Below, one piece after another: positions 42,287 to 51,486 of a stretch of 64,000 nucleotides of DNA (the first letter of the stretch is position 1; each line of letters begins with the position of its first letter). The DNA is from Taishania sp965247975. GTDB lineage: Bacteria > Bacteroidota > Bacteroidia > Flavobacteriales_D > Crocinitomicaceae. Made by a program: the position numbers and the translations under genes. Location: assembly GCA_965247975.1 (NCBI GenBank), contig OZ252050.1:3782001-3846000 (forward strand), given 5' to 3'. The notes beneath the pieces are model-generated. The model searched no databases, had not been told where the DNA came from, and was given only the letters and a program-made list of their open reading frames with translations.

Positions 42287-43190
42287 CGTATACCACATAC
42301 CGGTTTTATTGAATCAATGCCTCGAAGGATTAAACATAAATCCAAATGGAATTTATGTGGACGTGACTTTTGGTGGTGGTGGACATTCGCGTGCCATTTT
42401 TGAGCAACTTTCTCCTGAAGGCAAATTGATTGCTTTCGACCAAGATCCTGACGCTAAAAACAATGTTTGGGAAGCACCCAATTTTCATTTCATTCCAGCC
42501 AATTTCGCCTTTGTGCAAAATCATTTGCGTGCGCTCGGAATTCAAACTGTGGATGGTATCCTTGCCGATTTAGGTGTCTCCTCGCATCAATTCGATGTGG
42601 AAGAACGTGGTTTTTCTATTCGAGGAAACGCTCCGCTCGATATGCGCATGAACCAACATGGTGAACTTACTGCCGAAAAAATCATCAACGACTATGACGA
42701 GTTTAAGTTGATGAGAATTTTTCAAACCTACGGTGAACTTAAAAATGCACGAAGAATTGCGGGTGAAATTGTGCGCCACCGCATTTCAAAACCAATAAAA
42801 ACAACTGGTCAACTCATGGAATTGCTCCTGCCCTGCGCTCCAAAATTCAAAGACCACAAGTTTTTTGCTCAAGTTTTTCAAGCCATTCGCATTGAAGTGA
42901 ATCAAGAAATGGAAGTGCTCGAGCGATTTATTGCACAAACAGAACAAATTATCAAACCAGGCGGAAGGTTAGTCGTGATGTCCTACCATTCGCTGGAAGA
43001 TCGAATTATTAAAAACTACATGAAAAAAGGATCTGTCCACGACGATTTGAAAAAGGACTTCTTTGGGAATGTGTTAAAACCATTCGACGAAATTGTACGA
43101 CATCCAATAACAGCAGACGAGGAAGAATGTGAACGAAATTCACGTGCACGAAGCGCCAAATTGAGAATTGCAGAAAGAAGAAATGGATAA
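42276..43190 (+). CDS. rsmH: 16S rRNA (cytosine(1402)-N(4))-methyltransferase
   Basis: Methylates C1402 of 16S rRNA. The 304 residues include YHIPVLLNQCLEGL at the start, the SAM loop YVDVTFGGGGHSRAI, ADLGVSSHQFDVEERGFS, and the C-terminal GGRLVVMSYHSLEDRIIKN and NSRARSAKLRIAER. It is second in the dcw cluster, as in most bacteria, overlapping both mraZ (11 nt) and ftsL (8 nt). Confidence 0.97.
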   Translation: MENSVYHIPVLLNQCLEGLNINPNGIYVDVTFGGGGHSRAIFEQLSPEGKLIAFDQDPDAKNNVWEAPNFHFIPANFAFVQNHLRALGIQTVDGILADLGVSSHQFDVEERGFSIRGNAPLDMRMNQHGELTAEKIINDYDEFKLMRIFQTYGELKNARRIAGEIVRHRISKPIKTTGQLMELLLPCAPKFKDHKFFAQVFQAIRIEVNQEMEVLERFIAQTEQIIKPGGRLVVMSYHSLEDRIIKNYMKKGSVHDDLKKDFFGNVLKPFDEIVRHPITADEEECERNSRARSAKLRIAERRNG

Positions 43191-43590
43191 CGAGTTTATA
43201 GAGAAAAAGCCTGTTGTTCCGAAAAAGCCGGAAGCAAAACCGAGGAAACCCAAAAAAGCTTCTGCCGGAAAGACTTCTCGCGCTTTTAATCAAATTCTGA
43301 ATGGCGAATTCTTGACGAAAGAGTTTGTACTCAATAATTTGAACTTCATCTTCTTCGTGATCTTTTTGTTGCTTCTCGTGGTAGCGAAAGGATATTATGG
43401 AAAACAACTGTCGAAAGATGTTGATACCACTCAAAAAGAAGTGGATGAAATAACGGCAGAATATGTAGAAGCGAAAGCAAAACTGGAAGAAGTTACCAAA
43501 CGACAAGTACTTGTTGAGCAACTTGGACCAAAAGGATTGAAAGAAACAGTAAACCCAACGAAGGTAATTCGATTGAAGGATGAAAAATGA
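43183..43590 (+). CDS. ftsL: FtsL-like division protein
   Basis: From the ATG at 43183 (a TTG at 43168 is less likely) it has 135 residues: a Lys/Pro-rich cytoplasmic tail (KKPVVPKKPEAKPRKPKK), one membrane helix (LNFIFFVIFLLLLVVAKGYY, about 53-72) and a periplasmic coiled coil (TTQKEVDEITAEYVEAKAKL). This topology and its position between rsmH and ftsI identify it as the FtsL equivalent, which links FtsI and FtsW to FtsQ. Sequence conservation in this family is low, so naming rests on context. Confidence 0.85.
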   Translation: MDNEFIEKKPVVPKKPEAKPRKPKKASAGKTSRAFNQILNGEFLTKEFVLNNLNFIFFVIFLLLLVVAKGYYGKQLSKDVDTTQKEVDEITAEYVEAKAKLEEVTKRQVLVEQLGPKGLKETVNPTKVIRLKDEK

Positions 43591-45691
43591 TAACAAAGAC
43601 ATATACTGGAGAGCATATCTGATTTATTTCGGATTTGTGGTGTTGATGTTGGTCATTATTATCAAAACTTTTTCCCTGCAATTCGAAGGAAAAAATACAG
43701 TCTTCACAACCAATACTGGAACTGCCGAAAAAATGCCTACACGAACTACAGAGCGCATTCCGCGTCGTGGTGAAATTGTGGATATTAACTATGTTCCATT
43801 GGTTACCTCAGTTTCATTCTACGATATTCACTTGGATCCGACAGTGATTGAACAGGAATTGTTTGATACAGAAATTCGCAATTTGTGCATCAAACTTGCC
43901 ACTTATTTCCCAGAAAAAACGGCTTCTGAATACGAACAATACATTCGTTCAGGACGTCAAGCAAAAAAACGCTATTTACTCATCCGTCGAAAAGCAACAA
44001 TTGAAGAACGAAAATTGATTCGCTCTTTCCCAATTTTTGATAAAGGCCGACTAAAAGGTGGTTTAATCGATACGGACGAGACCATTCAACGCAAAAGACC
44101 ACATGGTGAATTATTGAAAAGAACGCTTGGTTATTACCGACCAAAAGAAGGAAATAAAAGTGATTTGCGCGTTGGAATTGAAGGTGCGTTCAATGAATAC
44201 CTAGCTGGAGAGCCCGGGATAGAAATTGAACAAAAATATGGAAACGGCTGGAAAAAAACAGGTCAAATCATTCGTGAATCTGTGGAAGGAGCAAACGTTG
44301 TAACGTCGATTGACAAAGAAATTCAAGAAGTTGCTCACACCGAACTTGAACGCCAATTGAAATTACAAGGTGCAAAAAATGGCTCAGTGATTCTGATGGA
44401 CGTCAAAACTGGTTTTGTGAAAGCCATTGTTTCTTTGACCAAAGCTTCAGACGGAAATTATTACGAACTATATAATCACGCCATTGGAACCAAAGAAGTG
44501 CCTGGTTCAACGTTTAAATTGGCTTCGCTCATGGCCGCACTCGAGGACAATCGCATTGAAATTACTGATAAAGTAAATGCCGCCGGTGTGTATCGTTTTT
44601 ACGATCATGAGATGGCAGACCACGACGGTCCAATGGGTGTGATTACGGTGCAAGAAGCTTTCGAACGTTCATCCAATGTCATTTCAAAAGTTGTCAATAA
44701 TGCATATCGCGGAAATCCTCAAGCGTTTATCGATCGCCTAAAAAGTTTTGGTTTGGCTGATTCACTTGGAATCGATTTATTGGGAGAACAACGTCCAACA
44801 ATGTACTATCCAGGTCATCCAAATTGGTCTGGAATTTCAGTTCCTTGGATGGCCGTTGGTTATGAAATTCAGCAAACTCCTATGCAAACCCTTGCGTTTT
44901 ATAATGCCGTGGCGAATAATGGGAAACTGCTGAAACCGCAATTTGTGAAGGAAATCACTCGAGCGGGTCAAAAAGTAAAAGTCTTTCGTCCTGTGGTTTT
45001 AAGAGATAAAATCTGTTCACAAAATACGATTAATATTCTCAAAAAATGCTTGGAAGGAGTTGTACAACGTGGAACTGGAAAAGCACTTCAAGCTTCGTTC
45101 TTTAGCATTGCGGGTAAAACGGGAACTGCTCGTATCCTAAACGACAATTTAGAATATGGCGAAAAAGGGGAACGCAAGTATCAAGCTTCCTTCGTTGGTT
45201 ATTTCCCGGCAAATGACCCAATTTATTCTTGCATCGTGGTGATTTCTGCTCCTTCGCAAGACATTTACGGCGCCAAGGTTTCAGGAACGGTTTTCACAGC
45301 GATTGCGAACAAAGTATATGCTTCCAAATTAAAATATCACCGAGCAATTAATGAAAAACGGAAACGCATCAAAGAAGCTCCTTACGCCTATGCTGGACAT
45401 CGGAATGACCTTGAAAAAGTGATGCAACAATTCAATATTCCCTTTTCAAGTCTGGACGACAAAGAATGGCTAAACACCATTCCGAATGGGACTAAAATGA
45501 CGCTCGAAGGTCGGTATGTAGGCAAAACGACCGTGCCAAATGTTGTAGGAATGACTGCACGTGATGCCGTTTTTCTGATTGAAAAAACAGGAATGAAGGT
45601 ACGAATCAATGGATTTGGTAAAGTGATTTCGCAATCAGTACAGCCAGGAACAAAAGTGTTTGATGGAACAGTAACAATTACGTTAAACTAA
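43580..45691 (+). CDS. ftsI: Penicillin-binding protein FtsI (division transpeptidase) with PASTA domain
   Basis: A 703-residue class B PBP. After one membrane helix (AYLIYFGFVVLMLVIIIKTF) comes the dimerisation domain (RGEIVDINYVPL). The transpeptidase domain has SxxK in EVPGSTFKLASL, SxN in FERSSNVISK and KTG in IAGKTGTARI. The C-terminus ends in a PASTA domain (VPNVVGMTARDAVFLIEKTG), as is common in Bacteroidetes FtsI/SpoVD-type proteins. It overlaps ftsL by 11 nt and murE by 1 nt. Confidence 0.96.
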   Translation: MKNDNKDIYWRAYLIYFGFVVLMLVIIIKTFSLQFEGKNTVFTTNTGTAEKMPTRTTERIPRRGEIVDINYVPLVTSVSFYDIHLDPTVIEQELFDTEIRNLCIKLATYFPEKTASEYEQYIRSGRQAKKRYLLIRRKATIEERKLIRSFPIFDKGRLKGGLIDTDETIQRKRPHGELLKRTLGYYRPKEGNKSDLRVGIEGAFNEYLAGEPGIEIEQKYGNGWKKTGQIIRESVEGANVVTSIDKEIQEVAHTELERQLKLQGAKNGSVILMDVKTGFVKAIVSLTKASDGNYYELYNHAIGTKEVPGSTFKLASLMAALEDNRIEITDKVNAAGVYRFYDHEMADHDGPMGVITVQEAFERSSNVISKVVNNAYRGNPQAFIDRLKSFGLADSLGIDLLGEQRPTMYYPGHPNWSGISVPWMAVGYEIQQTPMQTLAFYNAVANNGKLLKPQFVKEITRAGQKVKVFRPVVLRDKICSQNTINILKKCLEGVVQRGTGKALQASFFSIAGKTGTARILNDNLEYGEKGERKYQASFVGYFPANDPIYSCIVVISAPSQDIYGAKVSGTVFTAIANKVYASKLKYHRAINEKRKRIKEAPYAYAGHRNDLEKVMQQFNIPFSSLDDKEWLNTIPNGTKMTLEGRYVGKTTVPNVVGMTARDAVFLIEKTGMKVRINGFGKVISQSVQPGTKVFDGTVTITLN

Positions 45692-47154
45692 TGCAAAAGA
45701 ATTTTAAAGACATATTATACGGAGTATCGATCAAAGCTGTTCATGGAACAACGGATGTTTTGGTGGACAACCTTACTTTGGATTCCAGAAATGCGAAAGC
45801 GGGAAGCGTATTTTTTGCCGTTAAAGGTCAAAAAGTTGATGGGCATGATTTCATCTCAGCAGTCGTTGATCAAGGTTGTACCTGTGTAGTGGCTGAAAAA
45901 GAAATGGAAGTTCCTGCAGATGTAAATCTTATCGTTACCGAAAATTCGCACGAAGCGGTTGGAATTGTTGCATCCAACTTCTATGATGAGCCTTCCCGTC
46001 AATTAAAACTTGTTGGAATCACAGGTACGAATGGGAAAACAACCACAACAACACTTTTGTACCATTTGTTTACAAAATTGAATTACAGAGTGGGACTTAT
46101 TTCCACGGTCGTAAATCGCATTGCGGAGGAAGAAATTGCATCCACGCATACAACTCCAGATGCCATTTCGCTCAATGCGCTTCTCGCCAAAATGGTAGAA
46201 GCAGGTTGCGACTATTGCTTCATGGAAGTGAGTTCGCACGCCATTCATCAGCACCGAATTGCTGGCGTAACCTTTGCTGGTGGCGCTTTCACAAACATCA
46301 CGCACGATCATTTAGATTATCACAACACCTTCAAAGAATACATTCACGTTAAGAAAAGTTTCTTTGATCATTTGCCTGCCAATGCATTTGCCTTAACGAA
46401 TGTGGACGACAAAAACGGTGAAGTGATGCTTCAAAACACCAAAGCGAAAAAAGTAACGTATGCCCTGAAAACCATGGCCGATTTCAGAGCAAAAGTGCTC
46501 GAAAATCAATTTAGTGGTTTGGTCTTGACAATCAATGGTATCGAAGTTTGGACACGTCTTATCGGCGATTTCAATGCCTATAATTTACTGGCCGTTTTTG
46601 CTATTGCGAAATGTTTGGAGGAAGATGAACAAGATATATTGACAGTTCTTAGTTCGCTGGAATCGGTGGAAGGAAGATTTCAATACGTGATTTCACAAAC
46701 AGGAATCACAGCAATCATTGACTATGCACACACACCGGATGCGCTCGAAAATGTATTGAAAACGATTGATAATATCCGCACGAAAAACGAATCTGTTTTT
46801 ACAGTTGTTGGTTGTGGAGGAGATCGCGATAAAGGTAAACGTCCTGAAATGGCTGCAATTGCATGTGAATGGAGCAACAAAGTGATCCTCACTTCTGACA
46901 ATCCAAGATCTGAAGACCCAAATGTCATAATTGACGAAATGATGGCTGGTGTTCCTGGAGTTCACTTTAAAAAAACATTGTCAGTCACAGACAGAGCGCA
47001 AGCCATAAAAACGGCGATTTCACTGGCGGAAAAAGGAGATATCATCCTGATTGCAGGCAAAGGACATGAAAAATATCAAGAAATAAAAGGTGTGAAACAC
47101 GATTTCGACGATACAAAAATAACGGTTGAACTATTTGAAAAACTCGAGAAATAA
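45691..47154 (+). CDS. murE: UDP-MurNAc-tripeptide ligase
   Basis: Adds the third amino acid of the peptidoglycan stem peptide. The 487 residues have the N-terminal UDP-binding domain (VDNLTLDSRNAKAGSVFFAV), the ATP loop GITGTNGKTTTTTLLYHL, the central SSHAIHQHRIAGVTF and the C-terminal VVGCGGDRDKGKRPEMA. The C-terminal SDNPRSEDP fits the DNPR motif of meso-diaminopimelate-specific enzymes, so m-DAP is the likely substrate. It is linked to ftsI and mraY by 1-nt overlaps. Confidence 0.97.
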   Translation: MQKNFKDILYGVSIKAVHGTTDVLVDNLTLDSRNAKAGSVFFAVKGQKVDGHDFISAVVDQGCTCVVAEKEMEVPADVNLIVTENSHEAVGIVASNFYDEPSRQLKLVGITGTNGKTTTTTLLYHLFTKLNYRVGLISTVVNRIAEEEIASTHTTPDAISLNALLAKMVEAGCDYCFMEVSSHAIHQHRIAGVTFAGGAFTNITHDHLDYHNTFKEYIHVKKSFFDHLPANAFALTNVDDKNGEVMLQNTKAKKVTYALKTMADFRAKVLENQFSGLVLTINGIEVWTRLIGDFNAYNLLAVFAIAKCLEEDEQDILTVLSSLESVEGRFQYVISQTGITAIIDYAHTPDALENVLKTIDNIRTKNESVFTVVGCGGDRDKGKRPEMAAIACEWSNKVILTSDNPRSEDPNVIIDEMMAGVPGVHFKKTLSVTDRAQAIKTAISLAEKGDIILIAGKGHEKYQEIKGVKHDFDDTKITVELFEKLEK

Positions 47155-48404
47155 TGCTGTATTACTTATTTAATTACTTAGACACATTGAATTTTCCAGG
47201 AGCTGGATTGTTCGATTACATTTCGTTCCGAGCAGCAATGGCTTTGATTACTTCGCTCATTGTTTCCATTTTCTTCGGTAAAAAAATCATCAACTTGCTT
47301 CGCAAACAGCAGATTGGCGAAACGGTGCGCGATTTAGGACTTCAAGGTCAAATGGAAAAGTCAGGAACGCCAACCATGGGTGGAATCATTATCCTTTCCG
47401 CGATTTTTATTCCAACCTTGCTTTTTGCCAAATTGGACAATATTTATGTCATCACGATGCTTCTTGCCACCGTTTGGCTTGGCGCAATTGGTTTCTTGGA
47501 TGATTACATCAAGGTTTTTAAGAAAAACAAAAAAGGTCTTGCCGGAAAATTCAAAGTCATTGGACAAATTGGAGTTGGAGTGATTGTGGGTTCCATGCTC
47601 TATTTCTCAGACGATGTAGTGGTACACAAAAAAGTGAGTGCCGATCACGTGCTTCAGGGAAATGAAAAACTGGTGACACACATGCACACAGATTTACATG
47701 AAGATGATAACTCAAAGTGGATCGAAACAGATGACATGACAACAACGATTCCATTTATCAAAGGAAATGAGTTCAATTACAACTGGTTAATTGGCGACGA
47801 CACGGCTAAATCATATGGTTGGATGCTATTTATCCCGATTGTCATTTTTATCGTAATTGCAGTTTCGAATGGCGCAAACATGACCGATGGATTGGATGGT
47901 CTTGCAACAGGAACATCAGCAATTATTGGTCTTGCGCTAGCGGTACTTGCGTATGTGAGTGCACACGTGCGATTCTCGGATTACCTGAATGTGATGTACA
48001 TTCCACACGCCGAGGAATTGGTAATCTACATTGCTGCGTTTGTGGGCGCGTGTATTGGCTTTTTATGGTACAATTCCTATCCCGCACAAGTTTTCATGGG
48101 CGACACAGGAAGTTTGGCGATAGGTGGAATCATTGCTGTTTTTGCGATTGCCATTCGAAAAGAGTTGTTGATCCCAGTTTTGTGTGGTGTATTCTTAGTC
48201 GAAAACTTGTCGGTAATCATGCAAGTTGGTTGGTTCAAAATTACCAAACGAAGGTATGGCGAAGGTCGAAGGATTTTCCTCATGGCTCCTTTGCATCATC
48301 ACTATCAGAAAAAAGGATTGCATGAAGCAAAAATTGTGTCCCGCTTCTGGATTGTAGCGGTATTGCTCGCAGTAATAACCATTGTAACGTTAAAACTTCG
48401 CTAA
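47154..48404 (+). CDS. mraY: Phospho-MurNAc-pentapeptide translocase
   Basis: Forms lipid I at the inner membrane. The 416 residues have about ten membrane helices with TPTMGGIIIL, GFLDDYIKVFKKNKKGL, NMTDGLDGLATG, the catalytic-loop region VFMGDTGSLAIGG and MAPLHHHYQKKG. About 60 extra residues around 150-205 (VLQGNEKLVTHMHTDLHEDD) enlarge the loop before the NGANMTDGLDG motif, which I believe is typical of Bacteroidetes MraY (about 410 residues compared with about 360 in E. coli). It follows murE with a 1-nt overlap. Confidence 0.97.
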   Translation: MLYYLFNYLDTLNFPGAGLFDYISFRAAMALITSLIVSIFFGKKIINLLRKQQIGETVRDLGLQGQMEKSGTPTMGGIIILSAIFIPTLLFAKLDNIYVITMLLATVWLGAIGFLDDYIKVFKKNKKGLAGKFKVIGQIGVGVIVGSMLYFSDDVVVHKKVSADHVLQGNEKLVTHMHTDLHEDDNSKWIETDDMTTTIPFIKGNEFNYNWLIGDDTAKSYGWMLFIPIVIFIVIAVSNGANMTDGLDGLATGTSAIIGLALAVLAYVSAHVRFSDYLNVMYIPHAEELVIYIAAFVGACIGFLWYNSYPAQVFMGDTGSLAIGGIIAVFAIAIRKELLIPVLCGVFLVENLSVIMQVGWFKITKRRYGEGRRIFLMAPLHHHYQKKGLHEAKIVSRFWIVAVLLAVITIVTLKLR

Positions 48405-48406
48405 TC

Positions 48407-49753
48407 GTGGAACCAACGAAATCAAAAAATTGTGTGATTTTGGGTGCTGGAGAATCTGGCATCGGAGCTGCTGTTTTGGCAAAAAAAATGGGCTGGAATG
48501 TCTTTGTTTCTGATTTCGGTAAAATCAAAGATTCGTTCAAAGCTGAATTGGAAGAACGCGGATTTGAATGGGAAGAAGGTCAGCATTCTGAAGAGCGCAT
48601 TTTGAAAGCCGAAATTGTGATTAAGTCGCCTGGAATTCCAGATAAAGCACCACTGATTAAAAAGCTTCACGAACAGGAAATTCCTGTTATTTCTGAGATC
48701 GAATTTGCAGGATATTACAACAAAGCAAAAACCATTTGTATCACCGGTAGTAACGGAAAAACGACAACGACTTTGCTTACGCACCACATGCTGAAAAAAG
48801 CAGGATTTAACGTGGGATTAGCAGGAAATGTTGGTCAAAGTTTTGCCAAACAAGTGGCTGAAGAAAATTTCGATTGGTACGTACTCGAACTAAGTTCTTT
48901 TCAATTGGACGGAATGTACTCCTTCAAGGCCGATATTGCGATTCTACTCAACATTACGCCAGATCACTTGGATCGATATAACTACGAAATGCAGAATTAT
49001 GTGGACAGTAAATTTCGCATCATTCAAAACTTGACTGAAAACGATTGGTTTATCTACAACGCAGATGACCCAATCATTGAAACAGAACTAAAAAAGCGCA
49101 GCATTCGCGCAAAACAAGCTCCCTTTTCTTTAACGAAAGAAATTGAGTTGGGAGGATTTTTAAAAGAGGAACAAATAACAATAAATATAAAACAACAATT
49201 TACTATGTCAATTCACGACTTTTCATTGAAGGGTAAGCACAACACCCAAAATTCACTAGCGGCAGGGATCGCTTCGAGAATTCTTGAAATCAGAAAAGAA
49301 TCGGTTCGTGAGAGCCTTACTGATTTCACCAACGTTGAGCACCGTTTGGAATTTGTAGCCAAAGTTCACGGTATTGAGTTTATTAACGATTCAAAAGCTA
49401 CCAATGTCAATTCGACTTGGTTTGCACTTGAAAGCATGGACAAACCTACGGTTTGGATTGTTGGAGGTGTAGACAAAGGCAATGACTACTCTGAGCTTTT
49501 GGATTTGGTAAAAGACCGTGTGAAAGCAATTATTTGCCTTGGAACGGACAACCAAAAAATCATTGACGCATTCCACGGAACAGTTGAAACGATTGTGGAA
49601 GCAAAAAGTGCCATGGAAGCTGTTGCTTATGGTTACCGTTTGGCGAAAAAAGACGAGACCGTTTTGCTTTCTCCTGCATGCGCATCCTTCGATTTGTTTG
49701 AAAATTACGAAGAGCGTGGAAACATGTTTAAAGAAGCAGTTCGCGCACTTTAA
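48407..49753 (+). CDS. murD: UDP-MurNAc-L-alanine:D-glutamate ligase
   Basis: Adds D-glutamate to UDP-MurNAc-L-Ala. The 448 residues start at a GTG 2 nt after mraY with a Rossmann-type N-terminus (VILGAGESGIGAAVLAKKMG). The ATP loop is ITGSNGKTTTTLLTHHML, the central motif is LSSFQLDGMYSF with LNITPDHLDRY, and the C-terminus is WIVGGVDKGNDYSELL and LLSPACASFDLFENYEERG. All residues expected for a working ligase appear present. The next gene is unusual for this cluster position. Confidence 0.96.
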   Translation: MEPTKSKNCVILGAGESGIGAAVLAKKMGWNVFVSDFGKIKDSFKAELEERGFEWEEGQHSEERILKAEIVIKSPGIPDKAPLIKKLHEQEIPVISEIEFAGYYNKAKTICITGSNGKTTTTLLTHHMLKKAGFNVGLAGNVGQSFAKQVAEENFDWYVLELSSFQLDGMYSFKADIAILLNITPDHLDRYNYEMQNYVDSKFRIIQNLTENDWFIYNADDPIIETELKKRSIRAKQAPFSLTKEIELGGFLKEEQITINIKQQFTMSIHDFSLKGKHNTQNSLAAGIASRILEIRKESVRESLTDFTNVEHRLEFVAKVHGIEFINDSKATNVNSTWFALESMDKPTVWIVGGVDKGNDYSELLDLVKDRVKAIICLGTDNQKIIDAFHGTVETIVEAKSAMEAVAYGYRLAKKDETVLLSPACASFDLFENYEERGNMFKEAVRAL

Positions 49754-49765
49754 AAAAGCGAAATT

Positions 49766-50242
49766 ATGAGTCATAAAAAGGTTGAATTAAAACACGACCA
49801 ATTGTTGGACGCCCGTAAAAAGGCACTTGACAACCAACAATTTGGGAAAATTCGCGCCCATGGAAAATTATGGGGCATGGATGTTTTTTCGTGGGCAAAT
49901 CCTTCGGCTGAATTAGTCGCACCAACGATTGAATCTTTTCCGTATCCAGTCATTTGGATTGGAAATCAAGATTTGTTGGATTGGTGTTCCGAAAATTTCC
50001 CGACTGTTTGCGTCAATGTGAAAACAATCATTGCGCAAGATCAAGCATACGAGGTATACTCAAAAATTGACCAATTTCCGGTTGAAAAAATGGTTGGTGC
50101 AGGATCTGTCGAAAATTCACTTTCCATGATGAAAGAGTTGGCTACTAAGGGAGCAATTGTCTTGTTTACAGCAACTGGCGTTGAATGGGAACGAAGTCAA
50201 AAAGTGTTTGTCGATTTTTTAAATCTCCATCAATTAAAATAA
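49766..50242 (+). CDS. Unrecognised protein encoded between murD and ftsW
   Basis: A 158-residue soluble protein with no signal peptide or membrane helix. It has an N-terminal charged helix (KVELKHDQLLDARKKALDNQ) and two alpha/beta stretches (FPYPVIWIGNQDLLDWCSE; GAIVLFTATGVEWERSQKVF). I do not recognise a family. Its C-terminal half, with a strand-helix order and a VL(F/L)(S/T) strand followed by an aromatic helix, recalls the last domain of the MurD encoded just before, so it could be a degenerate duplicate of that domain; this is a weak impression. Tight spacing (12 nt after murD, 0 nt before ftsW) shows it is cotranscribed with the cell-wall genes. Confidence 0.8.
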   Translation: MSHKKVELKHDQLLDARKKALDNQQFGKIRAHGKLWGMDVFSWANPSAELVAPTIESFPYPVIWIGNQDLLDWCSENFPTVCVNVKTIIAQDQAYEVYSKIDQFPVEKMVGAGSVENSLSMMKELATKGAIVLFTATGVEWERSQKVFVDFLNLHQLK

Positions 50243-51475
50243 GTGAAGGAATACCTCAAATATCTAAAAGGTGATCGTGTTATTTGGATTATAACACTAC
50301 TTATGCTTGCGTTTTCGCTCGTAAGTGTCTACAGCTTTGTGCCTATTTTGGTGAAAGTGGAAGGCGGAACACCCTTTACGTATTTGTTCAAACACTTCTT
50401 TTATGTGCTTCTTGCATTTGTGGTTATGTACTGGCTCCATCGCAAGGATCCTCGGTATGTTAAACAATTATCAAAGTTCATTTTTTATGTCGCTGTTGGT
50501 CTACTTTTATTTACGATTCTATTCGGTTTGGAACGAAACAGTGCTGGTCGGTGGGTGCGCATCCCATTTATCGGTTTGACCTTTCAATCATCCGATTTTG
50601 CAAAACTTGCACTCATCATTTATTTGTCGCGACTACTCGAAAAAAAACATGCTGTTTTTAATAGTTGGAAAGAGGGTTTTTGGCCCATTATTATCCCGAT
50701 TATTGTTATTTGTGGATTGATTGTTAAGGATAACTTCTCAACTGCAGCGTTGGTTTTTGCTATTTCGATGTCCATTTTATTTGTGGGGCGTTTCCCTTTC
50801 GGGAGAATTGTTGCATTTATCGGTGGTGGAATCGTTCTTTTTGCGATTGTCGTTTTAATCCAAAAAGCGGCTCCTGATTTAAATATTCTTCCTCGATTAA
50901 CCACCTGGGAGAATCGGATTTTCAACCGCGTAGATGATGAAAACAATGTAGTAGAAAATGCGCAAGCGATCAATGCTCAACTTGCAATTTTCAACGGTGG
51001 ATTTATTGGTCAAGGAGTTGGTGATGGCAAATTGAAAGAATATTTACCAGAAGCTTACGCCGACTTTTATTATTCCTCTTTCGTGGAAGAATTTGGTTCT
51101 ATTGCCGCTTTGTTTCTTGGACTTTTGTATCTAATTTTATTGTACCGAATCATTCGCATTGGATTGAAATCCACTTCGCTGTTTGAAACGTATGTCAGTA
51201 TTGGAATTGGAATTCTTATGTTAACGCAGGCTTCGGTCAACATGCTCGTTTGTACAGGCATTTTTCCTGTAACAGGTCAAAATATGCCCTTGCTCGCGAT
51301 GGGTGGATCGGCGTTGATTATGACATGCGTGGCTCTCGGAATTGTGCAAAGCATTGCCGCAAAACAACAAGAAGTGTTACCTGAAAAAGAAAACAAACCC
51401 TCTGAAAGCAAAGCTGAAGGGAAAAATAAAAAATCGGATTCTGGCGTTAATCCATTGCAACCTGTTATGTCATAA
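50243..51475 (+). CDS. ftsW: Lipid II polymerase FtsW (SEDS family)
   Basis: Peptidoglycan glycosyltransferase of the division machine, partner of FtsI. The 410 residues (GTG start directly after the preceding stop) form ten membrane helices with the SEDS motifs RWVRIPFIGLTFQSSDFAKL, EFGSIAALFLGLLYLI, VCTGIFPVTGQNMPLLAMGG and SALIMTCVALGIV. The C-terminal 35 residues are a charged cytoplasmic tail (PEKENKPSESKAEGKNKK). The position between murD and murG is normal apart from the extra gene upstream. Confidence 0.96.
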   Translation: MKEYLKYLKGDRVIWIITLLMLAFSLVSVYSFVPILVKVEGGTPFTYLFKHFFYVLLAFVVMYWLHRKDPRYVKQLSKFIFYVAVGLLLFTILFGLERNSAGRWVRIPFIGLTFQSSDFAKLALIIYLSRLLEKKHAVFNSWKEGFWPIIIPIIVICGLIVKDNFSTAALVFAISMSILFVGRFPFGRIVAFIGGGIVLFAIVVLIQKAAPDLNILPRLTTWENRIFNRVDDENNVVENAQAINAQLAIFNGGFIGQGVGDGKLKEYLPEAYADFYYSSFVEEFGSIAALFLGLLYLILLYRIIRIGLKSTSLFETYVSIGIGILMLTQASVNMLVCTGIFPVTGQNMPLLAMGGSALIMTCVALGIVQSIAAKQQEVLPEKENKPSESKAEGKNKKSDSGVNPLQPVMS

Positions 51476-51486
51476 AAAATGATCAA

